64,000 nucleotides of DNA from Onthophagus taurus (taxonomy: Eukaryota; Arthropoda; Insecta; Coleoptera; Scarabaeidae): NCBI RefSeq assembly GCF_036711975.1, contig NC_091975.1, positions 3,784,501 to 3,848,500 of the forward strand, given 5' to 3'. Within the stretch, counting starts at the first letter, position 1; every line of letters begins with the position of its first letter. Shown piece by piece: positions 39,941 to 50,900 of the stretch. Both the position numbers and the translations under genes were made by a program. The notes beneath the pieces were generated by a model, which was given only the letters and a program-made list of their open reading frames with translations, searched no databases and was not told the DNA's origin.

Positions 39941-40539
39941 AGAACGTTAATAAAGATGGGTTTTTAGTTAAAAAGCAAGATTCTTGTTGGTGATTAAGCT
40001 TCAAAGTTCATTAAAACCATTCCAATTTTTTTTGATTTTGATTATCAACAAGGTCTTGTTTAACTAAAGAAGTAAATCTAGTCTTTGGTAGTTTTATACT
40101 TGTGAAAAAATATATAAATGGTATTAAAAATATTGGAAAAAAAACCGTGCCTTTTTTTTGAATAATTTTTACTCAGAGTTTGTTAATTATTATTAATTAA
40201 ATACTTTATAAAAAGTTGTAAATAATTTCTTTTCGTTTATAATCAATAAACGATCATGTTGCATGATTTAAATTTGTTAACAATTTTTTCTTTATCTATA
40301 AAGGCTGAGCGACTTTTATGTTTTTCTTTATATTATTTTCTTTTGATTACAAAATTAATGTCTAATATATAAGTAAATAAAAACGAATCTAATGATATTA
40401 TGTACAAATTATTTTGATATGGGAACCGTTATGACATGTAAAAACATTATCAAAAAAATACAATTCACATCAATTCTGTTTAAATCTTTAATTGCCCCAA
40501 CACAAAAAAAATCCATTCATCTCTTAGCCTGTTCTAGGA
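39941..40539. other. Tetraspanin 3' flank
   Basis: AT-rich sequence with several AATAAA-like polyadenylation signals. It then grades into the retrotransposon relic. No gene is visible. Confidence 0.5.
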
Positions 40540-41000
40540 TCAGCTTTCACTCTCTTGTCTTCTGCCTTGGCCTTCCAGTTTTTACCTGTAGTCCTTGTCT
40601 CCCTCATGTACCTTCCAATGCCTTGAAGGCCTCTGTGAGGTCCCTTTTTGTTCTAGCTATTATATGTACAGTGTGTTAATTAATTATCGTACCCGACGTC
40701 ATCACTGCAAGTATGCAACCAATATCACAGTATGCGTATTGCAATACGCGATTTGCGTATTTGGTTGCATACTTACAATGATGACGTCGGGTACGATAAT
40801 TAATTAACTCACTGTATGTCGTCGGCGTATGCTAGTATCTGTAAGCTTCTATTAGTAATGGTTCGCACTTTATATGCCACATTGAGGAGAGTAATTAGTA
40901 GGTGTTACATAAGGTTTGGTCTCCTTTCTTATGTGTAGGCACTATTATACCTATGTTCCTAGTCTTTTGAGAGTTCTAAGTGATTCTAGATTAGTTCCAC
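40540..41000 (-). pseudogene. Non-LTR reverse transcriptase relic, split by a MITE
   Basis: On the minus strand, IIVPTHKKGDQTLC (the pre-RT block) is followed by a decayed VAYKV segment and then by ILAYADDI, the catalytic box, at about 40815-40840. On the other side of the MITE the frame resumes with ARTKRDLTEAFKALE. Much of the palm between these blocks is deleted and stops interrupt it, so it is inactive. Confidence 0.8.
40669..40814. mobile_element. 146-bp Tc1/mariner-type MITE
   Basis: A near-perfect palindrome with CAGTG termini and a TA duplication at 40667-40668 and 40815-40816. The arms share GTTAATTAATTATCGTACCC and GACGTCAT, then AAGTATGCAACCAA; the arms differ at only a few positions near the centre. 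CAGTG ends with a TA target are typical of Tc1/mariner non-autonomous elements. The low divergence between the arms suggests a fairly recent insertion. Confidence 0.85.
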
Positions 41001-41258
41001 CAGCCTACATATATGATCCTTCAGCTTATTTATCCCATGTTTCCATTAAACTTCCATTTTCACAAACTGTTTCCAAAAAAATCCATTACTTACTGTCAAT
41101 TTGTGCAATTTAGTAAAAGAAAGTAAATAATAAAATTCGGATAATAAATTTTAAGTTTAATAATATCTTGCTAATGCAATATAAATTAAGAATAATTAAT
41201 AGAATTTATTAATAAATTTTATCACAATGTGCAAAAATCTTATTTTAACAAATAAATC

Positions 41259-42737
41259 CTACAAAACATTTTTAGAAATATTTCCTTCACGTTGTTGTAC
41301 TCTCTCAGTAAAAGTTTGCTGACCAACGATTCCAATTCCTTGTCCCATTTTAACTTTTTGTCCACACTTAATATTAAATTTAAAATTAGGTGGTGCCTCA
41401 AAAACCAAAACGATCGTTGATCCCATTCTAAATTCTCCAACGGGGTCGCCCTTTTTCAATGATAAATTGCTCCCCAAAAATTTATCTTTCGTTAATTGGG
41501 TTGATTTAGGCCTGTTTGTTTGTAAAGATTTATCAAAGTTTACTTTTATACTTCCAACATTTGTAGCCCCTAAATTTTAATAAATAAATTTTTTCTTTAA
41601 TTAAGATTAATAATTACATAAAGAATGAATTTTATTACCCACTGCTGTAAAAGAAAAAAAACCATGTTGTGATTCCCCAAGATAAACAGCTCGCTCATTT
41701 AAACAAAATAACCCCGGTAGCCATTGTGCTATTAAGGGATTTACTGATAAAAGTTCTCCATGGAAATGTCTTCGATGTGATGGCTTCCAATCAGTTGGGG
41801 AATGAAATCTAATTAATTCAAAATTAATTAACAATTTAAAAACAAACTCTTAAAATAACCTATGATAATCTCCTGGTGCTAAATAAATAACACATTGATA
41901 CAAAGTGTGATTTTCTTCCTGTTTATGTAAAAGTGATGCGCGATAATCTTCCTTTTTGTTGTTTTTATTCCAGGTGTTTTCCCCCAAGAAATTTTCTAAA
42001 GAATATGTAACTCCTTTTACCTGTTCAACATGATTTGTATGAACAGTTCCTAAATGTAAAACGGTTCCATCACATGGTGAAACTAAAAACGAATTTTTAT
42101 CTATCGTACGAACACCGTCTTTTAAAGGTCTTGAAAAGAAATCTGATAAAGTTTTGTATGATTTTAAATCATCGTTAGCAGCTTCTGATAAATTAACACC
42201 AAATGTGTTTGCGTATAAACCATAAATGTAGGGACGAACAAATTCTGGCATATGTTTATCTTAAAACAAAAAATATGTAGTTTTTAATCTTTTTAAAGCT
42301 TTATATTATCATAATCCACCTGCGAGCCAACCCCACCATCGACTAACCATCCTTAAAGGTAACACGCAATAACAATTTACTTCAAAATCATTTGCTGTTC
42401 GATCTGACATCCGTTTTCGATAATATCTCCATTGCATAACAGCTACTAAACAAAGCCCAATTGGGACAAATCCCTTCAAACTTGCTTTCCATTTAGTCCA
42501 ACCTACTCATCAAACAACTTTAATACATTAACTTCTTTATTATTCAAAACCTTACCATCTTCTTGTTGACTAGTGGCTTCTGTAGAATATCTTACTTTAA
42601 TATTGCGAGTATAAACGAATTTTGAACGGTAATAAATGGCATTTTTCACGATAAATCTGAGGATTAAAATAATTAAATTTTGTGTAGATTTATTTTTGCA
42701 CTTACAATCTAGTTGTGGATAATAATGGTATAGACAT
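41259..42737 (-). CDS. PISD: Phosphatidylserine decarboxylase, mitochondrial
   Basis: Six exons (42737-42706, 42656-42556, 42502-42320, 42259-41860, 41808-41639, 41569-41259) join in phase to 398 residues. The enzyme converts phosphatidylserine to phosphatidylethanolamine at the mitochondrial inner membrane. Residues 1-45 are basic and Ser/Thr-rich, as in a mitochondrial presequence. A short hydrophobic segment ([15 protein letters not shown]) follows. Family blocks include [10 protein letters not shown], then [33 protein letters not shown] joined across the splice to RFHSPTDW, and [15 protein letters not shown]. The pyruvoyl-forming cleavage motif reads MGST (serine 346) instead of the usual LGST; the Gly-Ser cleavage pair is intact, so the enzyme is probably active. 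One donor is an atypical GTTATT, supported by the restored HSPTDW block. Confidence 0.97.
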
Positions 42738-43099
42738 TATTTAGTATAAATTCTATGAGGTTATTGTTAAAGAAGTGATAATTATAACAGAAAGAACGTT
42801 GTTGGTAAACATAACCTTTCACCAGAGTTTATATTTGACATATTTAAATTAACTAGGCAACCCAAATAACGTTGATATACAAAAGTTGCAATAATTTTAT
42901 ATTTTAATTAAATTATTAAAAAAGAATAACAGTTCTAATTTTAATTCAGTCTCAATCCATAAAGAATAATTAAAAAATCGATACAAATAGTATAAATAAT
43001 TAAATCAACAACTTAGGTTGACATAACCTTAATAGCCTAAACATTTTAGGTTAAAAATAAAAGATTAATTTTTCTTATACAATATTGTATATATTTAAA
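42738..43099. other. Spacer between PISD and Notchless
   Basis: 362 bp, AT-rich. It holds the PISD 5' UTR and promoter and the Notchless 3' UTR. A TAGGCAACC word at 42854-42862 recurs elsewhere in the window. Confidence 0.5.
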
Positions 43100-44542
43100 T
43101 TAATTTTGCCACAATTTTAAAACTTTATCCTTTCCCCCAGACGCAACTTTAGATCCATCTGTCGACCAATCAACAGCGTAAACTTCATCGGCATGTCCCG
43201 GAAGATCCCTTTCCAATTTATAACTTGTTAAATTCCACAGTTTTAATGTCGAATCAGCACTGCCACTAACTAAAAGTCTAGAATCTGCCGAGAAAGCGAC
43301 CATATAAACCGCTTGAACATGCCCATGTAAAGTTTTTAAAAATTTTCCATTCTTTGCAGACCATAATTTTATACTTTTATCGAATGAGGCTGAAGCTAAG
43401 AGTCTACCATCTGGAGAAAATTTAACGTCATTTACGAGTTGTTGGTGTCCCGTTAATCGGGCTAAAGGTTTCTTTTCTTTTTCAGGGTCCCATAAAAATA
43501 ATGTGAAATCATCTGAACCCGAAACTAATCTTTCCCCACAAACTTGAACTATACTTTTAAATCTTGTATAAGCAAATTCTTTCAATTTTTCAACACCATC
43601 GTTTTGTTTTGTATCATTGGGGTCTTTGACAGGATCAAAAGGTCCAATTCGAAGTATATAATCCGTGTTTAATGCTAAAGTATTTACCCAATGAGCATGT
43701 CCTTCTAATGTGCGACACAATATCCCATCTTTAGCTCTCCAAACTTTAACCGTTCGATCCTGAGATGCAGTGTAAATTAATCCTGATCCACCCCATTTTA
43801 CTACGGTTACACTTTTCAAATGCCCAGCTAAAGTACGTACGGTTATACCTAAAGTGGTATCCCAAATTCTAACATCACAATCTTTTGATGAAGTTGCAAT
43901 AAATCTACATTCTGTGTTTGAATGATAGGGCTCCCAACTTAAACATGTTATCCACTGTTTATGCCCAGTCATTGCTTTTCCAATTTGTTGTCCATTTTCT
44001 GGATCCCAAATTATTAATTTACCACTTTTACAAGCGGAAGCTAACTTTTTACTATTTGGAGACCAAGCAATACATAAAACCCAATTATTATGACCTTTAC
44101 AAGTATATAAAGGACTTTGTGTATTGATATCCCAAAATCTCACAGTAGTATCACCTGAACCACTTGCTAAATGTCTTCCATTAGGACTAAAACTCACTGA
44201 AATAACAGCTTCGGCATGCCCAGGTATAGAACTTGTACATCTCGTTACTGGACGAACTCTAAATACAGCTTGTTGCTGATAAACAATATCCAAAACAATT
44301 TCTGTGTTTAACGTTTGCAAATCTATCACACTTGATAAATCTGTTTTAATCTCTTTTTCATCAACAAAGAATAAATAAGGCACGTTTTCTTCTTGCTCTA
44401 AAAGTTTGTTGCAAATTAAGGAAAGCTGTTCCACAGTTACATTTGTGGGTAAATCCATTATATCTCCGACAGTTTCGCCCGTATCCGATTTTAAACGACA
44501 TAATAGACGTTTTAAGTCAGTATTAGTTTCGTTTGGAGTCAT
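43100..44542 (-). CDS. Nle: Notchless homologue, 60S ribosome assembly
   Basis: A single uninterrupted exon of 480 codons. Residues about 10-75 form the NLE domain (starting LLCRLKSDTGETVGDIM), which contacts the MIDAS domain of the AAA-ATPase Rea1/Midasin. From about residue 105 there are eight WD40 repeats ending in WD-type pairs, for example FSPNGRHLASGSGDTTVRFW and the last, KVASGGKDKVLKLW. In other eukaryotes NLE/Rsa4 is released from pre-60S particles by Rea1; in flies it was also found as a modifier of Notch signalling. Its length matches the family. The absence of introns is notable next to its split neighbours. The promoter faces NIP7, another 60S factor, 402 bp away. Confidence 0.97.
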   Translation of the reverse strand: MTPNETNTDLKRLLCRLKSDTGETVGDIMDLPTNVTVEQLSLICNKLLEQEENVPYLFFVDEKEIKTDLSSVIDLQTLNTEIVLDIVYQQQAVFRVRPVTRCTSSIPGHAEAVISVSFSPNGRHLASGSGDTTVRFWDINTQSPLYTCKGHNNWVLCIAWSPNSKKLASACKSGKLIIWDPENGQQIGKAMTGHKQWITCLSWEPYHSNTECRFIATSSKDCDVRIWDTTLGITVRTLAGHLKSVTVVKWGGSGLIYTASQDRTVKVWRAKDGILCRTLEGHAHWVNTLALNTDYILRIGPFDPVKDPNDTKQNDGVEKLKEFAYTRFKSIVQVCGERLVSGSDDFTLFLWDPEKEKKPLARLTGHQQLVNDVKFSPDGRLLASASFDKSIKLWSAKNGKFLKTLHGHVQAVYMVAFSADSRLLVSGSADSTLKLWNLTSYKLERDLPGHADEVYAVDWSTDGSKVASGGKDKVLKLWQN

Positions 44543-44944
44543 TTTTCTTTATTAATACTCACAAAACTTTTAAAATTGAGATTTAAAAAAGATTGAGGTT
44601 ATGTTATGGAACATGTGGTGTGTATACATCAAGTTGACATTTCAAGTTTTCGAATAAGTTAAGAGATGGTGCTTGAAAATTAAATACAAACAAAATAAAA
44701 ATTTGTTTATTTATTTATTTTTATAGTATAAATAAATAAATACTATAATTTGGTGGTTTATAATTATTTTTTTTATTTGAAGGTTTTAAAAATATCTTTT
44801 TAAACATTTAGAATTTAAGAAATTATAATAAAACTAGATGGCGCTTTAATGAATTGATGGTTGAACAACATAACCTAAAGCAACACATTAAAAAACGTGT
44901 ATTGTTTATTGATAATTTCGTTTAGTTTTGGTAATAATTAAACT
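44543..44944. promoter_or_regulatory. Divergent promoter region, Notchless/NIP7
   Basis: 402 bp between two head-to-head start codons of 60S assembly genes. It is AT-rich, with an A/T run at 44690-44760 and no clear TATA box. Shared control is plausible from the layout, but no specific binding site stands out. Confidence 0.5.
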
Positions 44945-45608
44945 ATGAAGCGATTATCGGAAGAACGTACCAAGATTTTATTTGAAAAACTCGCCAATTA
45001 GTAAGTTATTATTATTATTAAATGGAAATAATCATAATTAATTAGTAATACATATTGGTTGCTAATAGATGGCGGTAATTTTTATCTGATTAAATTAATT
45101 TTATGTTTTATATTAATTTAGCATTGGAAATAATGTAAAATTACTTATTGAACGACCGGATGGACTCTACTGCTTCCGAGAGCAAAAAGATCGAGTTTAT
45201 TATTTATCAGAAAAGATTTTAAAACTAGCGGAAACGTTCCCACCTGGACAACTAATTAGTGCGGGGACTTGTTTTGGAAAATTCACAAAATCTAATAAAT
45301 TTAGAATGCATATAACAGCATTAAACTATCTCGCACCTTACGCTCAATGTAAAATTTGGCTAAAACCTTCCGCCGAACAACAATTTTTGTATGGAAATCA
45401 TATAACAAAAGCAGGATTAGGGAGAATAAGCGAAAATGTTATGAAATACAGTGGAGTTCTTGTATATAGTATGTCTGATTTACCCCTAGGATTTGGGGTA
45501 GCTGCTAAAAGCACAGCCGAATGTAAACATGCCGATCCTATGTCTTCTATTTGTTTCCATCAAGCAGATACTGGCGAATATATTCGAGCTGAAGAAGAAT
45601 TGTTGTAA
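44945..45608 (+). CDS. NIP7: 60S ribosome biogenesis protein NIP7
   Basis: Exons 44945-45000 and 45122-45608 join (TA|C, tyrosine) to 180 residues, the length of the human protein. The N-terminal half ([16 protein letters not shown], then [20 protein letters not shown]) is the pre-PUA domain. The C-terminal half ([12 protein letters not shown], then [20 protein letters not shown] and [12 protein letters not shown]) is the RNA-binding PUA domain. NIP7 acts in nucleolar pre-27S rRNA processing. The start codon is the conserved MRxL-type position, so it is secure. AATAAAAGG near 45640 is a likely polyadenylation signal. Confidence 0.97.
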
Positions 45609-46389
45609 TTAATTAAAATAATTTATAATTGACTAAAATAAAAGGAGATTTATATATCATTTTTTTGTATTAACCTTGTTCTTCCGCAAATTTCTGTTCG
45701 AGGTGAACCAGAAGATGGGAAGGTGTTACAAGTTATTAGCACGATATTTTGAGCACGCCGCCGGGTTCACGTCGGCCTTGCTTGCTTAAGCGAAAAACGA
45801 GCCATCGAATGTGTTGAATATTTTGTCGCCAGTAGTTCTTTAATTTCCTTTTAGACCACTTTTAATTTTCAACAAGATTCCATATTAAAACGTCGCGCAA
45901 TCAAAAGCTTTTCTTCTCGAATTTTTGCGAATAAAAAAATCAAGCCAATGAACTATTTAAACCTGAATCCTCGCCGATATCCGCGTATATAGTTAGTTCG
46001 TACGTAGTACAACGCGGAGGTCAGCGAACCATTAGATAAAACTGGCTTCATACCGTGTTTATCGCGCATCTAATACATGATTTTCAAACCGTTACGAACA
46101 CCGAAGAAGAACAACTTAAAACCCATTGTATCATAAAAGAAAATTTTCGAAGAAATAAATTTTCGAAATATCAAACAAGTTTAGTGTCGCCAAATTTGAG
46201 TTTTCAAAATAAAAGATTTGTTTAATAAAGAGGACAAGTGTAAATTTAAAACAAATTTTGGATGTTTAAAGTGAAAACAATTATTGTTGCAACGTAAAAA
46301 CAAAAAATGAAAGAAACAAAAACAAACACGAAGATATCGTTGTATTTATAACGCGAAGTTGTTTCGAGCTGATTCGGAGTCGTTCCGCG
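45609..46389 (+). other. P450 promoter and 5' leader region
   Basis: After the NIP7 polyadenylation signal, a CpG-containing stretch at 45680-46060 includes a TATATAG box near 45988, about 400 bp upstream of the P450 start codon. The leader after it is A-rich. No other gene is visible. Confidence 0.4.
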
Positions 46390-49300
46390 ATGAATGCTTC
46401 CGTTGGTGGCGCAGGCGATGCTGTTCGCGAGGTAAGTTTTTCAGTTTTCCCTACCATTCTTTTCTAATATCACTCGCGTTTTCAAAAACCTTTCACTTAT
46501 TTTAATCAAATCAAAATCGACTTGTAGAAAGTATCTTTACAACTTTCTTATTTAACTAAAAAAAATTCATTGTCTTTCACTTAACGAGTTCCGATTAACA
46601 CTAACTATTCATAAATTACCTTGATTTGTATTTTGCTTTGATTTCAACATAAAAAATAAACATACAAATTTGATTGTTGTTATTATTGGTTGCCTTTTTC
46701 GCTTTAAACAAACAATACGCACTTATTACTCATTTGTCGGTGAATTAAAAAATATTGTTAAGTAAAATAAGGTTTTTATGAATCTTTCATAAAATGGAGT
46801 TATTTTTAAATTGAAATATGAGATTAAGAAATTATAAACGATCCTTGAAGAAAAATGGCTTAAAATAAACCTACGATAAAAAGAGAAAACATTTGGTTAT
46901 TTATAACTTCTAACTCAACGAATCCGCGCCGAGTGATATTTTTAATCAATTTTTTATATTTAAAAAATTAAACAATCTGACAATAATAAAATAAGAACTT
47001 ATTATACATGCGCGTGTAAAGTATGAAAACATGAAGAAATCTTTTTAACGACTTGATCAATTTGAACACAAATTTGTGTGTATAGGTTACTAAATTTATA
47101 GTTCTTGCGACTTATTAGCAATATGACTATGGCTACCCCAAGGGAGAAGAAGCAACCTTAAAGACCACTCTTTGGGAACCAAAGTTACGGCTACGAAAAC
47201 CAGAGAAAAACAATATTACTACATCGAACGATATCACAAAATAACTTTCGATAGAAACCATAGAAATTTATCCTTATAAGAATAACATAACTGGATTTGA
47301 TGAATGACATTACATTTTTTTAATAACTCTATGTTTGATAAAAATGTTCGTAAACATATTAAATTCCAAGTTATTCAAACATTCTTATCAAAATCAGTAA
47401 ACATAATATAGCAGATTAAAAAAAATAGTCATTAAAGTGAAAAACATAAAAATTTAGTCGATTCATCGTCTCCAACATGACTATAACGAAATTTTTTATT
47501 GTATTTTTTTTAATTAATTTTAAAGTTGTAATTTTATAATCATCGTCCGGTCGTTAAACAAGTATAAATGAAATAAAATACAACGTAAGTTTTATTTATT
47601 TACAAGTATCACTTAATGCGAGTCAAGTGCAGTGAACCCTGATGTGATTTAATAAACTGAAGGAGGCCAACAGATAATTAAAAAGTTAAAGTAATAAAAA
47701 AACCAAATACTAAACAATATTCTTTTTGCACGATTTATTTAAACCAGTTTAAATCGGTTAAAAATATTAAATAAAAATTTTTATTATTTTCAGATGCGAC
47801 ATTACGCAGCGACATTTTTAACAACAATTTCATTAACTCCCACAATTTTTTTAATACTTTTAATATTATTTTGGGTAAACTATTCGAAAAAACTAAACAA
47901 ATTAAAAAAGAATTCTTCGCGGACGATTCCGGGTCCCTTTTCGTTACCCGTTTTGGGCACAAGATGGGTCTTCTCGAAACTGGGTGGTTACAAAATGGAA
48001 AAAGTACACGAATTTTACGAAGATATGTTTAGAAAGTACGGCAGCATCGCTAAAGAGGAAGCTTTATGGAATATACCGATTATTAATGTTGTTAAAAAGG
48101 AAGATATTGAAAAAGTATTGAAGTGTAGTGGAAAATATCCGATGAGACCACCAACGGAAGTTATTGCTTATTACAGAAAAAGTCGACCCGATAGATATTC
48201 AAGTATGGGAATTATTAATGAACAAGGTAAAAAGAATTATTAAATAAATATAGATATATATATATAAATAAATATATAATACCGGAAATTTTTATTAAAT
48301 TTAAATTATTTTTATGTTTATTAAATTATTAATCTAAAATTTTAATATAATTTATGTTTTAGGTGAAACTTGGCATCATTTAAGAAATAATTTAACATCA
48401 ACCTTAACAAGTCCTCACACAATCTCAGAATATTTATCTGAATGTAAAGAAATGGCTCAAGATTTTTGTGAATTAATCAAATTTTCGAAAGATTCTTCAG
48501 GAAATATTTTCAGTGTTGAAACGTTAACGAAACGTTTGGGTTTGGAATCAATGTGTGCGTTGGTTTTAGCACGAAGAATGGGATTTCTTGTACCAGAAGT
48601 AACGAATAAAATCTCAACAAAAATGGCCCAAGCTGTACAAAAACATTTCATCGCTTGCAGAGATACTTATTATGGTTTACCGTTTTGGAAATTATTTAGA
48701 ACTGAAGCTTATAAACTTCTTGAAGAAAGTGAAGAAGATATTTATAATATTGCTTTAAAATTAGTTGAAACGGCTGATGATTCTACAAAAAATAGTGCTG
48801 TTTTTCAATCGATTTTAAAAGCTGATTTAGATACAAGGGAAAAAACGGCTGCAATTGTTGATTTTGTAGCTTCTGGTATTCATACGTTAGGAAATACATT
48901 AATATTTGTTTTACAATTGATTGGAAGTGATAAACATTTACAAGAACGTATAAATTCATTAGAAAATACTGAGAGATTTAATTTAATTCGAGCTTGTATT
49001 AACGAATCATTTCGGTTATATCCCACAGCTCATTGTTTGGCTAGAATAACCGCTAAAAATTTAGTTTTATCCGGTTTTGATGTTCCAGCGGGGAGCGTGG
49101 TTGTTTGCCATACAAGAGTGGCTTGTTTGGATGAAGAAAATTTCGAGAAACCGTTAAGTTTCCAACCAGATCGGTGGATTCATGAAGAAAAAAGACAAAA
49201 AACTTTACAAAATTCAAATTTTTTAGTATTACCATTTGGTTATGGTAAAAGAACCTGCCCAGGTAAAAGATTTATCGAACAATCTTTACCAGTTATTTTA

Positions 49301-49414
49301 GACGAGATTTTACGTCGATTTATAATCGAATCAGATCCTAATTTTAATATGGAATGTCAGTTTTTAATGGCTCCTTCAGGATCTGTTCGAATGAAATTCG
49401 TTGAGAGATTATAA
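46390..49414 (+). CDS. CYP314A1: Cytochrome P450, probable ecdysone 20-monooxygenase
   Basis: Exons 46390-46431, 47794-48226 and 48363-49414 join in phase to 508 residues. A second possible start is the ATG at 47794, the first codon of exon 2. A hydrophobic anchor (about residues 22-42) is followed by basic residues and the hinge IPGPFSLPVLGTRW. Further marks are RKSRPDRYSSMGIINEQG, the I-helix ASGIHTLGNTL, the ExxR motif ESFR and the haem loop FGYGKRTCPG with cysteine near 457. The SRPDRY block and the GIHTLGN helix fit CYP314A1 (shade), which converts ecdysone to 20-hydroxyecdysone; the assignment is from recalled family features. The N-terminus looks microsomal rather than like a mitochondrial presequence, although the core resembles mitochondrial-clan enzymes. 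AATAAA near 49531 may end the transcript. Confidence 0.82.
46432..47793 (+). other. First intron of the P450 gene
   Basis: 1.36 kb, AT-rich, from a GTAAGT donor to a TTTTCAG acceptor. No other gene or repeat is evident. Confidence 0.6.
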
Positions 49415-50313
49415 CTACTTTTTTATTATTTTTTGTTGTTTAAAACATTTTTTATCATAAAAACATTGTGATATATTTTCGTATGTTGTTGTTAAGATGT
49501 GATTTGTATGTAAATAGTTAATTTTTTTTCAATAAATTTATTCTTGAAAAATAAAATATTTTTGTTTAAAGTTAAGGTATTTAAAGAGAATGAATAATTT
49601 ATGAAAACATAAGAAATATCTTGAGGTTGTACACGCAATTTAAACTATTCTAGAAGCGTTTTGAATCTGAAATAGCAATCTTAAGTTTTGCTGTAAAGTA
49701 GAAACGCATTATTTTAAAAGTTTATACCGAAAATCGAACCTGGAAGTTCAATTGACTTCGGAAATCTATCAGGACGCTTCGAATTCCCGATCTGGAATAC
49801 CAGGAGTTCAGAATAACCCGGAAGGTAACCAATCGGCCCCGATAGGTGGTCGATACCCTTCTGATTATAAGTCATATTCCACTAGTTCCAATCGAAAATT
49901 TGCGAAAATTTGTTGTATGTGTCTCTTATTCATTTTTGGCGACTCCGCCAAGAATCAAGCAGAACATTACCACGTCATCCGGTATTTTATTAATTCTCAG
50001 AGCGAACTCGAGTATTTTGTATTTGTATTCTCCTTTCACTTCGCTACATACAAAAAGAACGGAGCAGGTTTCTCGATATCTCCTCAGGGTTCCTGTTCTC
50101 CTGGTTAAACGCGGGTTATTGGAGGCGCCACGTTCAACTAAAGAGGCATGGAGAGAGAGAAATTTTTTACTTGGATCAATAAAACCATTGAAAATGTACA
50201 AGAAATTTGTTAATTTTAATACACAACTTTTCATATCAAAATGTATTATGATTGCTTGAAAGTTTTTAATTATTATGGTGTAAAATGACAAAAAATAACA
50301 ATAAAAGAGATTT
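49415..50313. other. P450 3' flank and unassigned GC-richer stretch
   Basis: The 3' UTR is followed by 49730-50170, which is less AT-rich and open in two plus frames. One frame has APRSTKEAWRERNF near 50122-50164, similar to a peptide encoded on the minus strand near 22.9 kb. I cannot assign a gene. Confidence 0.35.
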
Positions 50314-50395
50314 TGGCAGCGGTGGGATTCGAACCCACGCCTCCGAAGAGACTGGTGCCTTAAACCAGCGCCTTAGACCGCTCGGCCACGCTACC
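50314..50395 (-). tRNA. tRNA-Leu (anticodon AAG)
   Basis: The full cloverleaf reads on the minus strand. The acceptor stem pairs GGTAGCG with CGCTGCC over seven pairs (one G-U), with an A discriminator. The D-arm is TGGCCGAGCGGTCTAAGG. The anticodon stem CTGGT/ACCAG encloses TTAAGGC, giving anticodon AAG. A long class-II variable arm (TCTCTTCGGAGG) follows, as expected for leucine, and the T-arm has GGTTCGAATCC. There is no intron and CCA is not encoded. A T-run (TCTTTTAT) just downstream can stop RNA polymerase III. Confidence 0.97.
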
Positions 50396-50414
50396 GACGA
50401 TTAGAAATTTACTA

Positions 50415-50900
50415 AGTTATCCATGAAACAGTTTATTAAATCTGTCATCCTGTATTCTCTGCACGTGGTCCATCCATTTCTCTTTGTATTCTTTGATTTT
50501 ATCGTTAACTGCGAATATTTCCAGTTCCCTTCTAATATCTTCGTTACTAATATGATCCCATCTGTTATAGCCTTTGGTCGCTCTTAGAAACTTCCTTTCC
50601 TTGGACTCTATCTTGCTTAAGTCCTTTTTCCTTATCACCTATGCTTCGCTGCCATACATCAGGGTCGGTATTGCCATTGTCTTATAAAATTCCATTTGGG
50701 TATCCTTCCTACATTTATTACCCAAAGTTTCTCTAATAGTTCCATTCTTGTGAAGATTGCCCATTTGTGATGTATCTCCTTATCGTGTTCATATATCTTA
50801 GTTCTTATTGGTTCATTTGCTATGAATGCCATTGTTTTTGTTTTTGTCTTAGGGATTTCGCAGTTGTAATCTCTACTTATGCTATTGAGCAAGTAGCAAA
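50415..50900 (-). pseudogene. Non-LTR retrotransposon relic upstream of tRNA-Leu
   Basis: Minus-strand translation shows KTKTMAFIANEPIRTKI (post-palm block), a decayed middle with AIPTLMYGSEA, and then RKDLSKIESKERKFLRA, RWDHISNEDIRRELEIF and EKWMDHVQRIQDDR. This order is the well-known C-terminal region of insect non-LTR elements. A frameshift and an in-frame TAG (before VIRKKDL) break the reading frame. The last codons end 22 bp from the 5' end of the tRNA gene, on the same strand. Confidence 0.85.
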
